Shown here piece by piece: positions 32,499 to 40,701 of a stretch of 64,000 nucleotides of DNA. Every line of letters starts with the position of its first letter. Within the stretch, counting starts at the first letter, position 1. Below the pieces are notes generated by a model. The model worked only from the letters and a program-made list of their open reading frames with translations. It searched no databases and was not told the DNA's origin. This DNA is from Comamonadaceae bacterium. Its GTDB lineage: Bacteria > Pseudomonadota > Gammaproteobacteria > Burkholderiales > Burkholderiaceae_C. Location: NCBI GenBank assembly GCA_013297875.1, contig JAAFIW010000017.1:1-64000 (forward strand), read 5' to 3'. The position numbers were made by a program, and so were the translations under genes.

Positions 32499-34259
32499 GT
32501 GTCCTCCCAAACCCAATCGACTGCCTGTGGTGGCCGCATGACCGCCAGCGAGCTGGCCAGCCACAGCTTTGATGCCGCCAGCCGCATCACCACCATTACC
32601 CAACAGCTGTGGGCCAGCAAAACCGTCACCCAAACCGTGGGCACCGGCACTGCCACGGTGACCCAGGACTACAAAATCCCGCAGACCTGGCAAGCCACCT
32701 ACGACAACCGCAACCGGTTAACAGGCTTCACCCGCGCAGGCTCAGAGACCCGCTACACCTACGACGCCAACAGCAACCGCCTGAGCGCCATCGACAAAAC
32801 CATCAGCGACACCAATCTGAATGGCACGTTTGACGTACCCGACACAGCCCTGACCACCAGCCAGACCCTGACCATCCAGCCCACCAGCAACCGCTTGCTC
32901 GGCTTTGCCCAAACCATCACCAACGTCAGAGGCACCCAAACCCTGAGCACCACCGCCGCCAGCGTCACCTACTCAATTGATGCCAACGGCAACTTGACCA
33001 GCGACGGCCTGCGAACCTTCGAATACGACGAATCCAACCGCCTGGCCAAAGTCAAGATATTGAAAGATGGCGAAGCCGCCAGCATCAAGTATTTGTACAA
33101 CGCCCTGGGCCAACAAGTCTTCAAAAGCGAGCCCAAGCCCGAGCAATTGCTACCCAACCAGACCGAGCTGGGCAGCAGCTTCGTCACATGGCTGCAAACC
33201 AACTTCGGCTGGTTGTACGCGCAGGCGCAGACCGATGCGAGTTTGGGCAGTGCGTATGTATATGCGGATGGGCAACTGCCGAGCTGGGCCGTGCTGGGGG
33301 AATACGACAACGGATCAGCATCCGGTACAGGAAGAACGGAATACATCTGGCTACCCACAGAGGACGGAAGCGCAATACCAGTCGGCATGTTCAGAAATAG
33401 CAAGTTCTTTGCGATTCACCCAGATCACCTGGGCACGCCCCGCCTGATGACGGACAGCACCAACAAGGTGGTGTGGCAATGGGCTTACTCGGGGTTTGGG
33501 AATAACAAGCCGATTGGCGTTCTGAAACCTACTACAAGCGCGACGAGTGCGTTCACAAATCAGCCTGTTTTGCTTTCTGCGCCTGCGGCGGTTGCGGTGC
33601 TGGACTTGAGGTTTCCGGGGCAGATGGCGGATGAGGAGACGGGACTCTTCTACAACACATACCGGTCTTATCAACCAAGTCAGGGGCGCTACCCACAGGC
33701 GGATCCAATCGGACTTTCTGGGGGCGCAAATCGGTTTGGATATGTAGGTGGAAACGCACTTAGTTTTACGGACCCTATGGGACTTCAGGCAATACCAATT
33801 CCACCAATACTGATGCCCGGGGTACCCAACCCAACTTTCGATGCGCAAAGAGAGCTTATTGATCGCATGCGTAGAAGAGGAGGCGGTGATGAGCCCGAAG
33901 AAACATATCAAACATATACACGCTATCACCCACTAACGGGTGATTGCTACTCGGGTCGAACTTCTGGATATGGGAGTCCTGAAGATAACGTTAGAAACCG
34001 CGGCTTTGATCAACCTTTGCTAAATTCCGAGGGCTTTTTACCTCCCGTTTTAGATAGATCATCGACGAGCTACAGCGCTGTTCGTGGACGAGAACAGCAA
34101 CTTATTGAGTTGAATGGTGGAGCGCGCAGCACTGGAGGAGATTCCAGAAATGCAATTAACGGAATCTCGCGATTTAATCCTCGTGGCCCGATATATCGCT
34201 ATCAGGCCACTAGTGAATTCGGTACGCCTGTCCCTGCAGGTAAATGCACATGTAAATAG
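32499..34259 (+). CDS. Orphan Rhs C-terminal cassette 1 with GIY-YIG-like nuclease tail
   Basis: This open frame (586 codons from a GTG; the frame is open further upstream with no good ribosome binding site) repeats the last ~420 residues of the Rhs core almost exactly, from GRMTASELAS to DPMGLQ, and then diverges. The new 156-residue tail contains TYTRYHPLTGDCYSGRTSGYG, and later AVRGREQQLIELNGGA and NAINGISRFNPR. The YxR...YxGRTS and RE pattern resembles GIY-YIG/URI nuclease-type toxin domains. It lacks a signal peptide and shell, so it is probably silent until recombined into the full rhs gene. It is followed after 5 bp by an immunity-like gene. Confidence 0.8.
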   Translation: MSSQTQSTACGGRMTASELASHSFDAASRITTITQQLWASKTVTQTVGTGTATVTQDYKIPQTWQATYDNRNRLTGFTRAGSETRYTYDANSNRLSAIDKTISDTNLNGTFDVPDTALTTSQTLTIQPTSNRLLGFAQTITNVRGTQTLSTTAASVTYSIDANGNLTSDGLRTFEYDESNRLAKVKILKDGEAASIKYLYNALGQQVFKSEPKPEQLLPNQTELGSSFVTWLQTNFGWLYAQAQTDASLGSAYVYADGQLPSWAVLGEYDNGSASGTGRTEYIWLPTEDGSAIPVGMFRNSKFFAIHPDHLGTPRLMTDSTNKVVWQWAYSGFGNNKPIGVLKPTTSATSAFTNQPVLLSAPAAVAVLDLRFPGQMADEETGLFYNTYRSYQPSQGRYPQADPIGLSGGANRFGYVGGNALSFTDPMGLQAIPIPPILMPGVPNPTFDAQRELIDRMRRRGGGDEPEETYQTYTRYHPLTGDCYSGRTSGYGSPEDNVRNRGFDQPLLNSEGFLPPVLDRSSTSYSAVRGREQQLIELNGGARSTGGDSRNAINGISRFNPRGPIYRYQATSEFGTPVPAGKCTCK

Positions 34260-34264
34260 TCACC

Positions 34265-34735
34265 ATGAAAAAAGAGCAGCTATCCCCCGAGAACTACGAG
34301 CGCCTGAAAATATTCATTGGAAAATTTTTCGACTGGTACGAGGCAAGCCCTGGTATGCCGCCGGAGATTCATCCTCTTTACGTACTCGAAGCAACTGAGA
34401 AAACTTCTCCGTCAAATGCAAAAAGAGGGGTGCAAATGGCGGTCAATGACATCATAGAAATGACTTCGAAATGGAAGCTAGAAAGAGTTTTAGAGGCCGA
34501 TGCAAAATTTGCCACGGCGGGCGGCTGCACACTGAGTGAAGTCCGACTCGAGTATTCAAAAACATTTTTTAAAATACTTGAGCGCGGTTTAATTCGTTCT
34601 GAAACTGAGTATTACTTAGTCAAAGGTATAAGGGACGGGAACAACTTCCAAGCCAAAGAAACAAAAGGTGCTCAGATTGAAGGACTGCTAGCAACGTTCG
34701 AAGCAAACTTGGTAACGGCCTTGAAAAAACCATGA
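34265..34735 (+). CDS. Candidate immunity protein of orphan cassette 1
   Basis: The 156-residue soluble protein (MKKEQLSPENYERLKIFIGK, later VNDIIEMTSKWKLERVLEAD and TLSEVRLEYSKTFFKILERG) is helix-rich, lysine/glutamate-rich and of clearly lower GC than the flanks. It starts 5 bp after the toxin-tail stop. No known domain is recognised. Position and size support an immunity role. Confidence 0.7.
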   Translation: MKKEQLSPENYERLKIFIGKFFDWYEASPGMPPEIHPLYVLEATEKTSPSNAKRGVQMAVNDIIEMTSKWKLERVLEADAKFATAGGCTLSEVRLEYSKTFFKILERGLIRSETEYYLVKGIRDGNNFQAKETKGAQIEGLLATFEANLVTALKKP

Positions 34736-34778
34736 GTGTTTAGGCTCAGATCGTGAATCCACCAAGACAGCATCCAAC

Positions 34779-36566
34779 TTGTCATGCAACGCGCCTGCGA
34801 GTCTTGGCATTTATGCATCAAATGCGCCATCAGCCCCTGTAGAACCTGCTCAAGCAGCTATTAAATTCGTAGCATTTAACTTGTCCTCTCAAACCCAGTC
34901 GACGGCCCTGGATCGCCGCATGACCAGCAGCGAGCTGGCCAGCTACAGCTTTGACGCCGCCAGCCGCATCACCGCCATCACCCAACAACTCTGGGCCAGC
35001 CGCACCGTCACCCAAACCATAGGCACTGGCACTGCCACGGTGACCCAGGACTACAAAATCCCGCAGACCTGGACAGCCACCTACGACAACCGCAACCGTT
35101 TAACAGGCTTCACCCGCGCAGGCTCTGAAACCCGCTACACCTACGACGCCAACAGCAACCGCCTGAGCGCCATCGACAAAACCATCAGCGACACCAACGG
35201 CAATGGCACCTTTGACGTACCCGACACAGCCCTGACCACCAGCCAGACCCTGACCATCCAGCCCACCAGCAACCGCTTGCTCGGCTTTGCCCAAACCATC
35301 ACCAACGTCAGAGGCACCCAAACCCTGAGCACCACCGCCGCCAGCGTCACCTACTCAATTGATGCCAACGGCAACTTGACCAGCGACGGCCTGCGAACCT
35401 TCGAATACGACGAATCCAACCGCCTGGCCAAAGTCAAGATATTGAAAGACGGCGAAGCCGCCAGCATCAAGTATTTGTACAACGCCCTGGGCCAGCAAGT
35501 CTTCAAAAGCGAGCCCAAGCCAGATCAACTACTACCCAACCAGACCGAGCTGGGCACCAGCTTCATCACCTGGCTGAAGAACAACTTCGGCTGGCTGTAT
35601 GCGCAAGCGCAGACGGATGCGAGTTTGGGCAGTGCGTATGTGTATGCGGATGGGCAATTGCCGAGCTGGGCCGTGCTGGGGGAATACGACAACGGATCAG
35701 CCAGCGGCACGGGAAGAACCGAATACATCTGGCTGCCGACGGAAGATGGCAGCGCAATACCAGTCGGCATGTTCAGAAATAGCAAGTTCTTTGCGATTCA
35801 CCCGGATCACCTGGGCACGCCCCGCTTGATGACGGACAGCACCAACAAGGTCGTGTGGCAATGGGCTTATTCGGGGTTTGGGAATAACAAACCGATGGGG
35901 GTGTTGAAGCCGACGACCAGTGCGACGAGTGCGTTTACCAATCAACCGGTGTTGCTGTCTGCGCCTGCTGCTGCGGCGGTGCTTGACCTGCGGTTTCCGG
36001 GGCAGATGGCGGATGAGGAGACGGGACTCTTCTACAACTACTTCAGGAGTTACATGCCGAGCCAAGCAAGGTATGGCCAAAACGACCCTATCGGCCTCGA
36101 TGGCGGCGCGAATCGGTTCATCTATGCAAGTGCAGATGGAATCAATAAATTTGATCCGTGGGGTCTAGAAACCTGTCTGCTTACGACGGTTGGTCCAGGC
36201 GGCATTCGAGATCACGCCGCAGTGTTCACCTCGCGCGGCGCTGGCAAAGGTAAGCCCGCGATATACGACCCCGCTGGTGCATTTAGCGCGGCAAACAAAG
36301 GCGGCAGTGGTGACATCGTTACTGGTAGCGCGGCCAGCATGCAGAAGTTCCGGGACTTCCACAAGTCACAGCCAGTTGAGACAACCTGCAAAAACACCTC
36401 TCAGGCTGAAGAGGAAAGCATCATTGACAAAGCGTCCGAACTCCCGTCGGCTGCGCCATTTCAGTGTGCCGTTCGCAGTTCTGAGGCATTGAGCGGGCAT
36501 CCGTCCTTTCCCAACGTCAAGCCGGGAACGTTCTGGCCAGGCAACTTGCAGCGCCAACTGAAGTAA
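34779..36566 (+). CDS. Orphan Rhs C-terminal cassette 2 with papain-like (His/Cys) tail
   Basis: This open frame (595 codons from a TTG) again repeats the Rhs core from RMTSSELASYSFDA to the FDPWGLE boundary. It is preceded by the same leader (SLGIYASN, then APVEPAQAAIKFVAF) as cassette 1. The unique 131-residue tail has DHAAVFTSRGAG and YDPAGAF near its start and PFQCAVRSSEAL near its end. His-before-Cys order with these surroundings suggests a permuted NlpC/P60 (papain-like) peptidase or amidase, with H479 and C563 as the candidate dyad. Such a fold would fit a cell-wall target, and the next gene encodes a membrane protein. Like cassette 1 it has no own shell N-terminus. Confidence 0.8.
   Translation: MSCNAPASLGIYASNAPSAPVEPAQAAIKFVAFNLSSQTQSTALDRRMTSSELASYSFDAASRITAITQQLWASRTVTQTIGTGTATVTQDYKIPQTWTATYDNRNRLTGFTRAGSETRYTYDANSNRLSAIDKTISDTNGNGTFDVPDTALTTSQTLTIQPTSNRLLGFAQTITNVRGTQTLSTTAASVTYSIDANGNLTSDGLRTFEYDESNRLAKVKILKDGEAASIKYLYNALGQQVFKSEPKPDQLLPNQTELGTSFITWLKNNFGWLYAQAQTDASLGSAYVYADGQLPSWAVLGEYDNGSASGTGRTEYIWLPTEDGSAIPVGMFRNSKFFAIHPDHLGTPRLMTDSTNKVVWQWAYSGFGNNKPMGVLKPTTSATSAFTNQPVLLSAPAAAAVLDLRFPGQMADEETGLFYNYFRSYMPSQARYGQNDPIGLDGGANRFIYASADGINKFDPWGLETCLLTTVGPGGIRDHAAVFTSRGAGKGKPAIYDPAGAFSAANKGGSGDIVTGSAASMQKFRDFHKSQPVETTCKNTSQAEEESIIDKASELPSAAPFQCAVRSSEALSGHPSFPNVKPGTFWPGNLQRQLK
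34833..34873 (-). repeat. 41-bp dispersed element at the boundary of orphan rhs cassette 2
   Basis: On the minus strand: GCTAC, seven bases, ATAGCTGCTTGAGCA, seven bases, CAGGGGC. It lies 41 bp before the core match begins and shares flanking leader sequence with the copy at 32451. Confidence 0.93.
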
Positions 36567-36570
36567 AGCC

Positions 36571-36918
36571 GTGGATATAACCTTGGAAAGTGCGGCGGTC
36601 TACCTGTTTGGTCTTGTTGGCTTCGCTGCGGTTGGTCTCTTACCGTATCGATCCTGGTTGCTGATGTTCGACGTAGCAAAGAGTCAGGTGCCGCAAGTGC
36701 GAAAGCGCTCTGTGTTTGTCATCGCGGCGCTGGTCTGTGCAGTTGCGCTGTGGGGCGATCTTCAGATCGGAAGCCGAGTCTTTGGTTGCCTCACAGCTGC
36801 TTACTGTGGGCCGGGTGCTGCCAGTGGCTGGGGATATCTTGCGATGCTCGGTGTCGTCTATGTTGTCTTTGAAGCGGCGAGCTATCTGTTGCGAAAGGCC
36901 TCGCTCCTAATTAAATAG
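36571..36918 (+). CDS. Candidate membrane immunity protein of orphan cassette 2
   Basis: The 115-residue protein starts at GTG 36571, 4 bp after the toxin-tail stop. It has three hydrophobic segments (AAVYLFGLVGFAAVGLLPY, SVFVIAALVCAVALWG, YLAMLGVVYVVFEAASYLL) and two cysteines in the second loop. An inner-membrane immunity protein would suit a toxin acting in the periplasm or during import. The stop codon TAG lies inside the ATAGCTG core of a 41-bp repeat, so the natural C-terminus may have been replaced. Confidence 0.65.
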   Translation: MDITLESAAVYLFGLVGFAAVGLLPYRSWLLMFDVAKSQVPQVRKRSVFVIAALVCAVALWGDLQIGSRVFGCLTAAYCGPGAASGWGYLAMLGVVYVVFEAASYLLRKASLLIK

Positions 36919-36943
36919 CTGCTCCAGCAATTAATCCCTGGGC
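36903..36943 (+). repeat. 41-bp dispersed element overlapping the immunity gene stop
   Basis: GCTCC, seven bases, ATAGCTGCTCCAGCA, seven bases, CCTGGGC. Its internal TAG at 36916 is the stop codon of the preceding membrane protein gene. Confidence 0.9.
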
Positions 36944-36979
36944 TACTGACCGGTTTAATCCCAAATCGACGTTCCCGCA

Positions 36980-37597
36980 TCAACCCTTCCGGCCCTTAGC
37001 CGCAGCCTTCCCATCCGCATCCTTACCCTCTTTCGGATGCACAAACCCAATGGGCCGCTTGTGCGGCTCGGGCGGTGTCTTCAGCTCCTTCAACTCCTCA
37101 AACACCCGGCGCAGCGCCGCCCGCGTGTTGCGGCTAAACATGTCGTGCTGCATAGCCAGCGATTCCGTCTTGTCCTCCAGCTCAGCCAGCCGCTGAGCCA
37201 GCTCCTGATGCGTTGCAGCCAGCTCACGCAGCCTGACAAACGCCCGCACCACATACACCGACACTGCCACCGCACGCGGTGAGTTGAGCAACGTGGCGGC
37301 CATGATGGCGCCGTGCTCGGTGAACGCATAGGGCAGGTACTTGCGGTGCTGCCCCCGCCCGGTCTTTAAGGTCGCAAATTGCGACCTTAAAGAAGCCTGC
37401 TCATCGGCAGTGAGCTGAAACATGAAGTCAGCCGGAAAACGCACCAGGTTGCGCTTGAAGGCCTCGTTAAAACGCTTGGTCTCTACCTCGTACAGCGCTG
37501 CCATGTCGTAATCCAGAATCACCCGCTGGCCGCGCAGCGTGGCAATGCTCAGGGAAATGCTTTGCACCGCTGGCGCGGGCACATCACCCGCGCTCAT
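36980..37597 (-). CDS. ORF6N domain protein (phage/KilA-N-type DNA-binding)
   Basis: The 205-residue protein starts MSAGDVPAPAVQSISLSIATLRGQ. It carries the ORF6N domain: RVILDYDMAALYEVETKRFNEAFKRN, RFPADFMFQLTADE, and the RKYLPYAFTEHGAIMAATLL segment. A coiled coil (ELAQRLAELEDKTESLAMQHD) and a basic tail (GKAAAKGRKG) follow. ORF6N proteins are common on phages and mobile elements. The open frame continues upstream of this ATG into unrelated remnants, so ATG 37597 is chosen. It runs opposite to the rhs genes and probably arrived as a separate insertion. Confidence 0.85.
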   Translation of the reverse strand: MSAGDVPAPAVQSISLSIATLRGQRVILDYDMAALYEVETKRFNEAFKRNLVRFPADFMFQLTADEQASLRSQFATLKTGRGQHRKYLPYAFTEHGAIMAATLLNSPRAVAVSVYVVRAFVRLRELAATHQELAQRLAELEDKTESLAMQHDMFSRNTRAALRRVFEELKELKTPPEPHKRPIGFVHPKEGKDADGKAAAKGRKG

Positions 37598-37663
37598 CGC
37601 GCAGCCTGCGCTACGCGCTTGGCCGGCACCTTGGCAGGGGGAGCCTTGGCAGCCACCGCCCAG

Positions 37664-37807
37664 CTTAGCCGTGGCACGAGAGACATCCCAGCGGCGCGTT
37701 TGGTACTTGATGATCAAACTCTCCAGCACCTCTTTCACCACCGCCTGCTCCTCGGGCGGCAACTGATCAATGGCCTCGAACTGCAAGCGCAAATCCTCGG
37801 ACGGGTC
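37664..37807 (-). pseudogene. C-terminal remnant of a small HTH regulator
   Basis: The minus-strand frame upstream of the ORF6N gene encodes LRLQFEAIDQLPPEEQ then AVVKEVLESLIIKYQ and RRWDVSRA. This resembles the C-terminal end of short XRE-type regulators from toxin-antitoxin or phage loci. The helix-turn-helix part is missing. The fragment is fused in frame to flanking repeat-derived sequence, so it is a decayed gene end. Confidence 0.5.
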
Positions 37808-37895
37808 GCGCTCTGTTGCCTCAACACAAACAGCCAGGGGTCTATCAAACAGCCAGGGGTCAGGTCTTGAAATATTAAATTCAATTTGCCTAATC

Positions 37896-37936
37896 GCTCT
37901 TAATTCAATAGCTGCCCCAGCAATCAATCCCTGGGC
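37896..37936 (+). repeat. 41-bp dispersed element upstream of the ORF6N locus
   Basis: GCTCT, seven bases, ATAGCTGCCCCAGCA, seven bases, CCTGGGC. With the copy at 36903, it brackets the ORF6N gene and regulator remnant in direct orientation. Confidence 0.88.
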
Positions 37937-38179
37937 TAGCGCCCGGTTTGCCCTAAAACTGGATGACCCTATGCCGTTTGACGGCATCGGGAATGCGGGT
38001 CTAGTCTTTCAACATCGCATTCACCAGACCGCCCAATCCGAGCGTTGCTCCATCGCTTGCACAACCCGCCATTCAGCAGGCAAACTCTCCCGGTGCGCGC
38101 AACCAGTCTGCCCCCAACCCGCCCGGCAAGGCATCAATTGCCGTTGTACCCAGCCGTTTGCAAGCAAAACAAGCCTCCG

Positions 38180-38220
38180 GCCCAGAGATTCATTGCTCAA
38201 GCAGCTACTGAATCCATAGC
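38180..38220 (-). repeat. 41-bp dispersed element at the boundary of the degenerate rhs cassette
   Basis: On the minus strand: GCTAT, seven bases, GTAGCTGCTTGAGCA, seven bases, TCTGGGC. The rhs-like remnant starts about 20 bp later. Confidence 0.92.
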
Positions 38221-38240
38221 GGTAAGCACTACCCACACCT

Positions 38241-38745
38241 GGGCCACCACCTACGACAACCGCAACCGCCTGACCGGCTTTACCCGCGCAGGCTCCGAGA
38301 CCCACTTTCAGTACAACTCCAACAGCAACCGTCTCACATCAATCGACAAAACCACCAGCGACACCAACGCCAACGGCAGCTACGACCTGCCCGACACGGC
38401 GCTTACCACCAGCCAGACCACCACCCTGGCGGCCACCAGCATTTGTCCACCAGCGCATCCAGCGTCACCTACAGCCTGGACGCAGCAGGCAACCTGACCA
38501 GCGACGGCCTACGCACCTTCGAATACGACGAATCCAGGAATTCAGAAACCGACGCCGAGTGCGACGGCAGCATTTACGAATCAAGCTGTGTTGCTGTCTG
38601 CGCCTGCGGTGGCTGCGGTGCTTGACGTGCGGTTTCGGGGGCAGACGGCGGATTGTTTTACAACCACTTGCGAAGTTATAGGCCAGCGGATGGGAGGTAC
38701 AGCCAACTCGATTCGCTGGGACTGGCTTCAGGGTGGAATGGATTC
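38241..38745 (+). pseudogene. Degenerate orphan rhs cassette 3
   Basis: Sequence matching the Rhs core (TWATTYDNRNRLTGFTRAGS, then SDTNANGSYDLPDTALTTSQ) is broken by a deletion of about 20 codons with a frameshift near 38430. It resumes as VTYSLDAAGNLTSDGLRTFEYDES, loses roughly 170 codons, and ends with LLSAPAVAAVLDVRF and LRSYRPADGRYSQLDSLGLASG in shifting frames. No toxin tail or immunity gene follows. Confidence 0.85.
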
Positions 38746-38931
38746 GGGGACAAACCCCGCTTGGACAGGCTGCGCCTGTTGTGGCGGCGCAGCCTGCGCC
38801 GCACAGTTCCTGGCCACCTGACGCGCTACGGCGCGTGGGGTGTTAGCTTGTGCGGACCCGTGCCACACTGCGCTGCCGCTGTTTTAATTTCCTGGCTTTG
38901 GCAACGCCATCCATCTATTCGGAGCGCACAC

Positions 38932-39618
38932 ATGATCGAGTTCTATTTCCATCCGTCGCCAAATCCCATGAAGGTTGCGCTTTACCTGGAGGAAACCGGC
39001 GAGTCCTATGTGTCGGTGCCGATCGACACACGCACTGGCGAACAGCACAGCGATGCATTCAAGGCCATCAATCCCAACGCAAAAACCCCTGCCATGCGCG
39101 ATGGCGAGATTCGCGTGTTCGACAGCACCGCCATGCTGCTGTACCTGGCTGAAAAAACGGGCAAATTTACTGCTGCGAACACGCCCGCTGCACGGGCTGA
39201 AATGTTGTCATGGCTGATGTTTGTGGCCACAGGCATTGGACCCTACTGCGGTCAGGCGGTGCACTTCAAACACTTCGCGCCCGAACCCAAGGCGTACGCC
39301 GTCAACCGCTACGACTTTGAAGCCTGGCGTCACTGGAACCTCATCAACGACCAGTTGGCCAAGCACCCCTACATGCTGGACGACGCGTACACACTGGTTG
39401 ACATGGCTGTGTGGGGCTGGGCGCGGGCGATTCCATTCGTGCTGGGTGCCGATGCATGGGAGAAGCTGCCGCACGTCAAGCGGCTGCTGGATGAAATCAA
39501 CGCGCGTCCAGCCGCCCAACGGGCCGAGGCCCTCAAGGCCAAATTTACCTTCAAGGCTGAAGTGGACGACGACGCGCGCAAGGTGCTGTTCCCGCAAAAC
39601 GCGCGCTTGGCTACCTGA
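38932..39618 (+). CDS. Glutathione S-transferase family protein
   Basis: The 228-residue protein starts MIEFYFHPSPNPMKVALYLEETGE. The thioredoxin-like domain carries the cis-proline NAKTPAM and the glutathione gamma-glutamyl site DSTAMLLYLAEKTG. The helical domain follows (YTLVDMAVWGWARAIP). It resembles the YfcG/nu-type bacterial GSTs. The open frame extends upstream through rhs remnants, but ATG 38932 begins exactly at the conserved fold. A MITE-like element starts at the base after its stop. Confidence 0.9.
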   Translation: MIEFYFHPSPNPMKVALYLEETGESYVSVPIDTRTGEQHSDAFKAINPNAKTPAMRDGEIRVFDSTAMLLYLAEKTGKFTAANTPAARAEMLSWLMFVATGIGPYCGQAVHFKHFAPEPKAYAVNRYDFEAWRHWNLINDQLAKHPYMLDDAYTLVDMAVWGWARAIPFVLGADAWEKLPHVKRLLDEINARPAAQRAEALKAKFTFKAEVDDDARKVLFPQNARLAT

Positions 39619-39780
39619 GGAACCTCTGCAAAACCCCTGACGGCCAGCCCAGACGCAGCCTCGGGCGCATCGCAGCGTTGAAAAACTCACCAATAGTCAA
39701 ACTATTGGTTTCATTTTTCGCCTTGCGCTGCATCCCGATCTGCATTCGCGCTGACTCGCCAGAGGTTATGCAGAGGTTCC
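39619..39780. repeat. MITE-like element with GGAACCTCTGCA termini, copy 1
   Basis: The 162-bp stretch starts GGAACCTCTGCA and ends TGCAGAGGTTCC. An internal hairpin, ACCAATAG/CTATTGGT, lies at 39689-39710. The second element at 45440-45615 has the same ends and the same type of central CCAATAG/CTATTGG hairpin. It has no coding capacity. Confidence 0.8.
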
Positions 39781-39855
39781 CTAAGACCCCAGCACGAACC
39801 AAAACGACACGAACCGAAATACCCGAACCTGAACACCCCAACCCGGAAACTCACC

Positions 39856-39939
39856 ATGATCGATCTGTATTACTGGACCACGGTTGACGAAAAATCCACA
39901 GGCGTCCTGTTGGATCAGGATGCAGGTAGCGTGTTATGA
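39856..39939 (+). pseudogene. Truncated GST N-terminus (27 codons) upstream of the dehalogenase
   Basis: The frame reads MIDLYYWTT, the typical first residues of a YghU/YfcG-type GST, then diverges (VDEKSTGVLLDQDAGSVL) and stops in a 4-bp ATGA overlap with the next gene. It looks like a gene start left after a deletion. It may still couple translation into the dehalogenase gene. Confidence 0.45.
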
Positions 39940-40631
39940 CTATCCGAGCGGTTGTTTTTGATGCCTATGGCACCTTGTTTGATGTGTATTCAATTGGCGC
40001 ATTGGCAGACAAGCTCTATCCAGGTCAGGGTGTTGCCATCTCCGTCATCTGGCGCGACAAGCAAATCGAATACACGCGCTTGATCACCCTGTCTGACCCG
40101 CACGGCCCGTCTGGGAGCAAGCATTACCAGTCGTTTTGGGACATCACCCGGCTGTCCTTGCAATACGCGCTGGCACGGTTGGGTCTGGTTCAGACGGCAA
40201 CGCATGAACACGCCCTGATGGCGCAGTACGCCCAACTGGCCGCGTTTCCCGAAAACCTCGGTGTTTTGAAGACCCTGAAACACCAGGGCATAACAACCGC
40301 CATTTTGTCCAACGGCAGCCCCGAAATGCTGCAGGCAGCAGTAGCGCATGCGGGTATGGCAGATCTGCTCAACCATGTCCTATCGGTGGACAGCGTGCGC
40401 TTGTTCAAGACCTCACCCGAGAGTTATGGCTTGGTGCAACAACACATACCGGTGCCAACCCAGGACATTCTGTTTGTGTCCAGCAATGCCTGGGATGCAT
40501 TGGGTGCCACCTGGTTCGGATTTCAGACGCTGTGGATCAACCGGCAGAACCTGCCCCCGGAAACACTCGGGCCTGCGCCTACCTATGTGGGGACGCAATT
40601 GGGTCGGGTTCTGGAGATTGTCCAGCCATGA
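39936..40631 (+). CDS. Haloacid dehalogenase, type II
   Basis: The 231-residue HAD-superfamily protein has the nucleophile motif AVVFDAYGTLFDV (D9), SFWDITRLSLQYAL, ILSNGSPEMLQAAV (motif II serine/asparagine), the lysine in LFKTSPESYGLV and LFVSSNAWDALGATWFGF. These match L-2-haloacid dehalogenases, which replace the 2-halogen of short acids by hydroxyl with inversion. The substrate is not proven, since the type II family also includes broader hydrolases. A partial repeat element follows. Confidence 0.9.
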   Translation: MTIRAVVFDAYGTLFDVYSIGALADKLYPGQGVAISVIWRDKQIEYTRLITLSDPHGPSGSKHYQSFWDITRLSLQYALARLGLVQTATHEHALMAQYAQLAAFPENLGVLKTLKHQGITTAILSNGSPEMLQAAVAHAGMADLLNHVLSVDSVRLFKTSPESYGLVQQHIPVPTQDILFVSSNAWDALGATWFGFQTLWINRQNLPPETLGPAPTYVGTQLGRVLEIVQP

Positions 40632-40701
40632 TGCGGGTTGACATCAGCTCCGGTGCCGATTGCCCCAATACCGGTAGCGGCCGCCGCAGGCCGACCTGCA
40701 G

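Noticed and set aside
38653-38931. Extension of the GST gene upstream to an earlier in-frame start
   Set aside because: The extension translates rhs remnant sequence; the GST fold begins exactly at ATG 38932.
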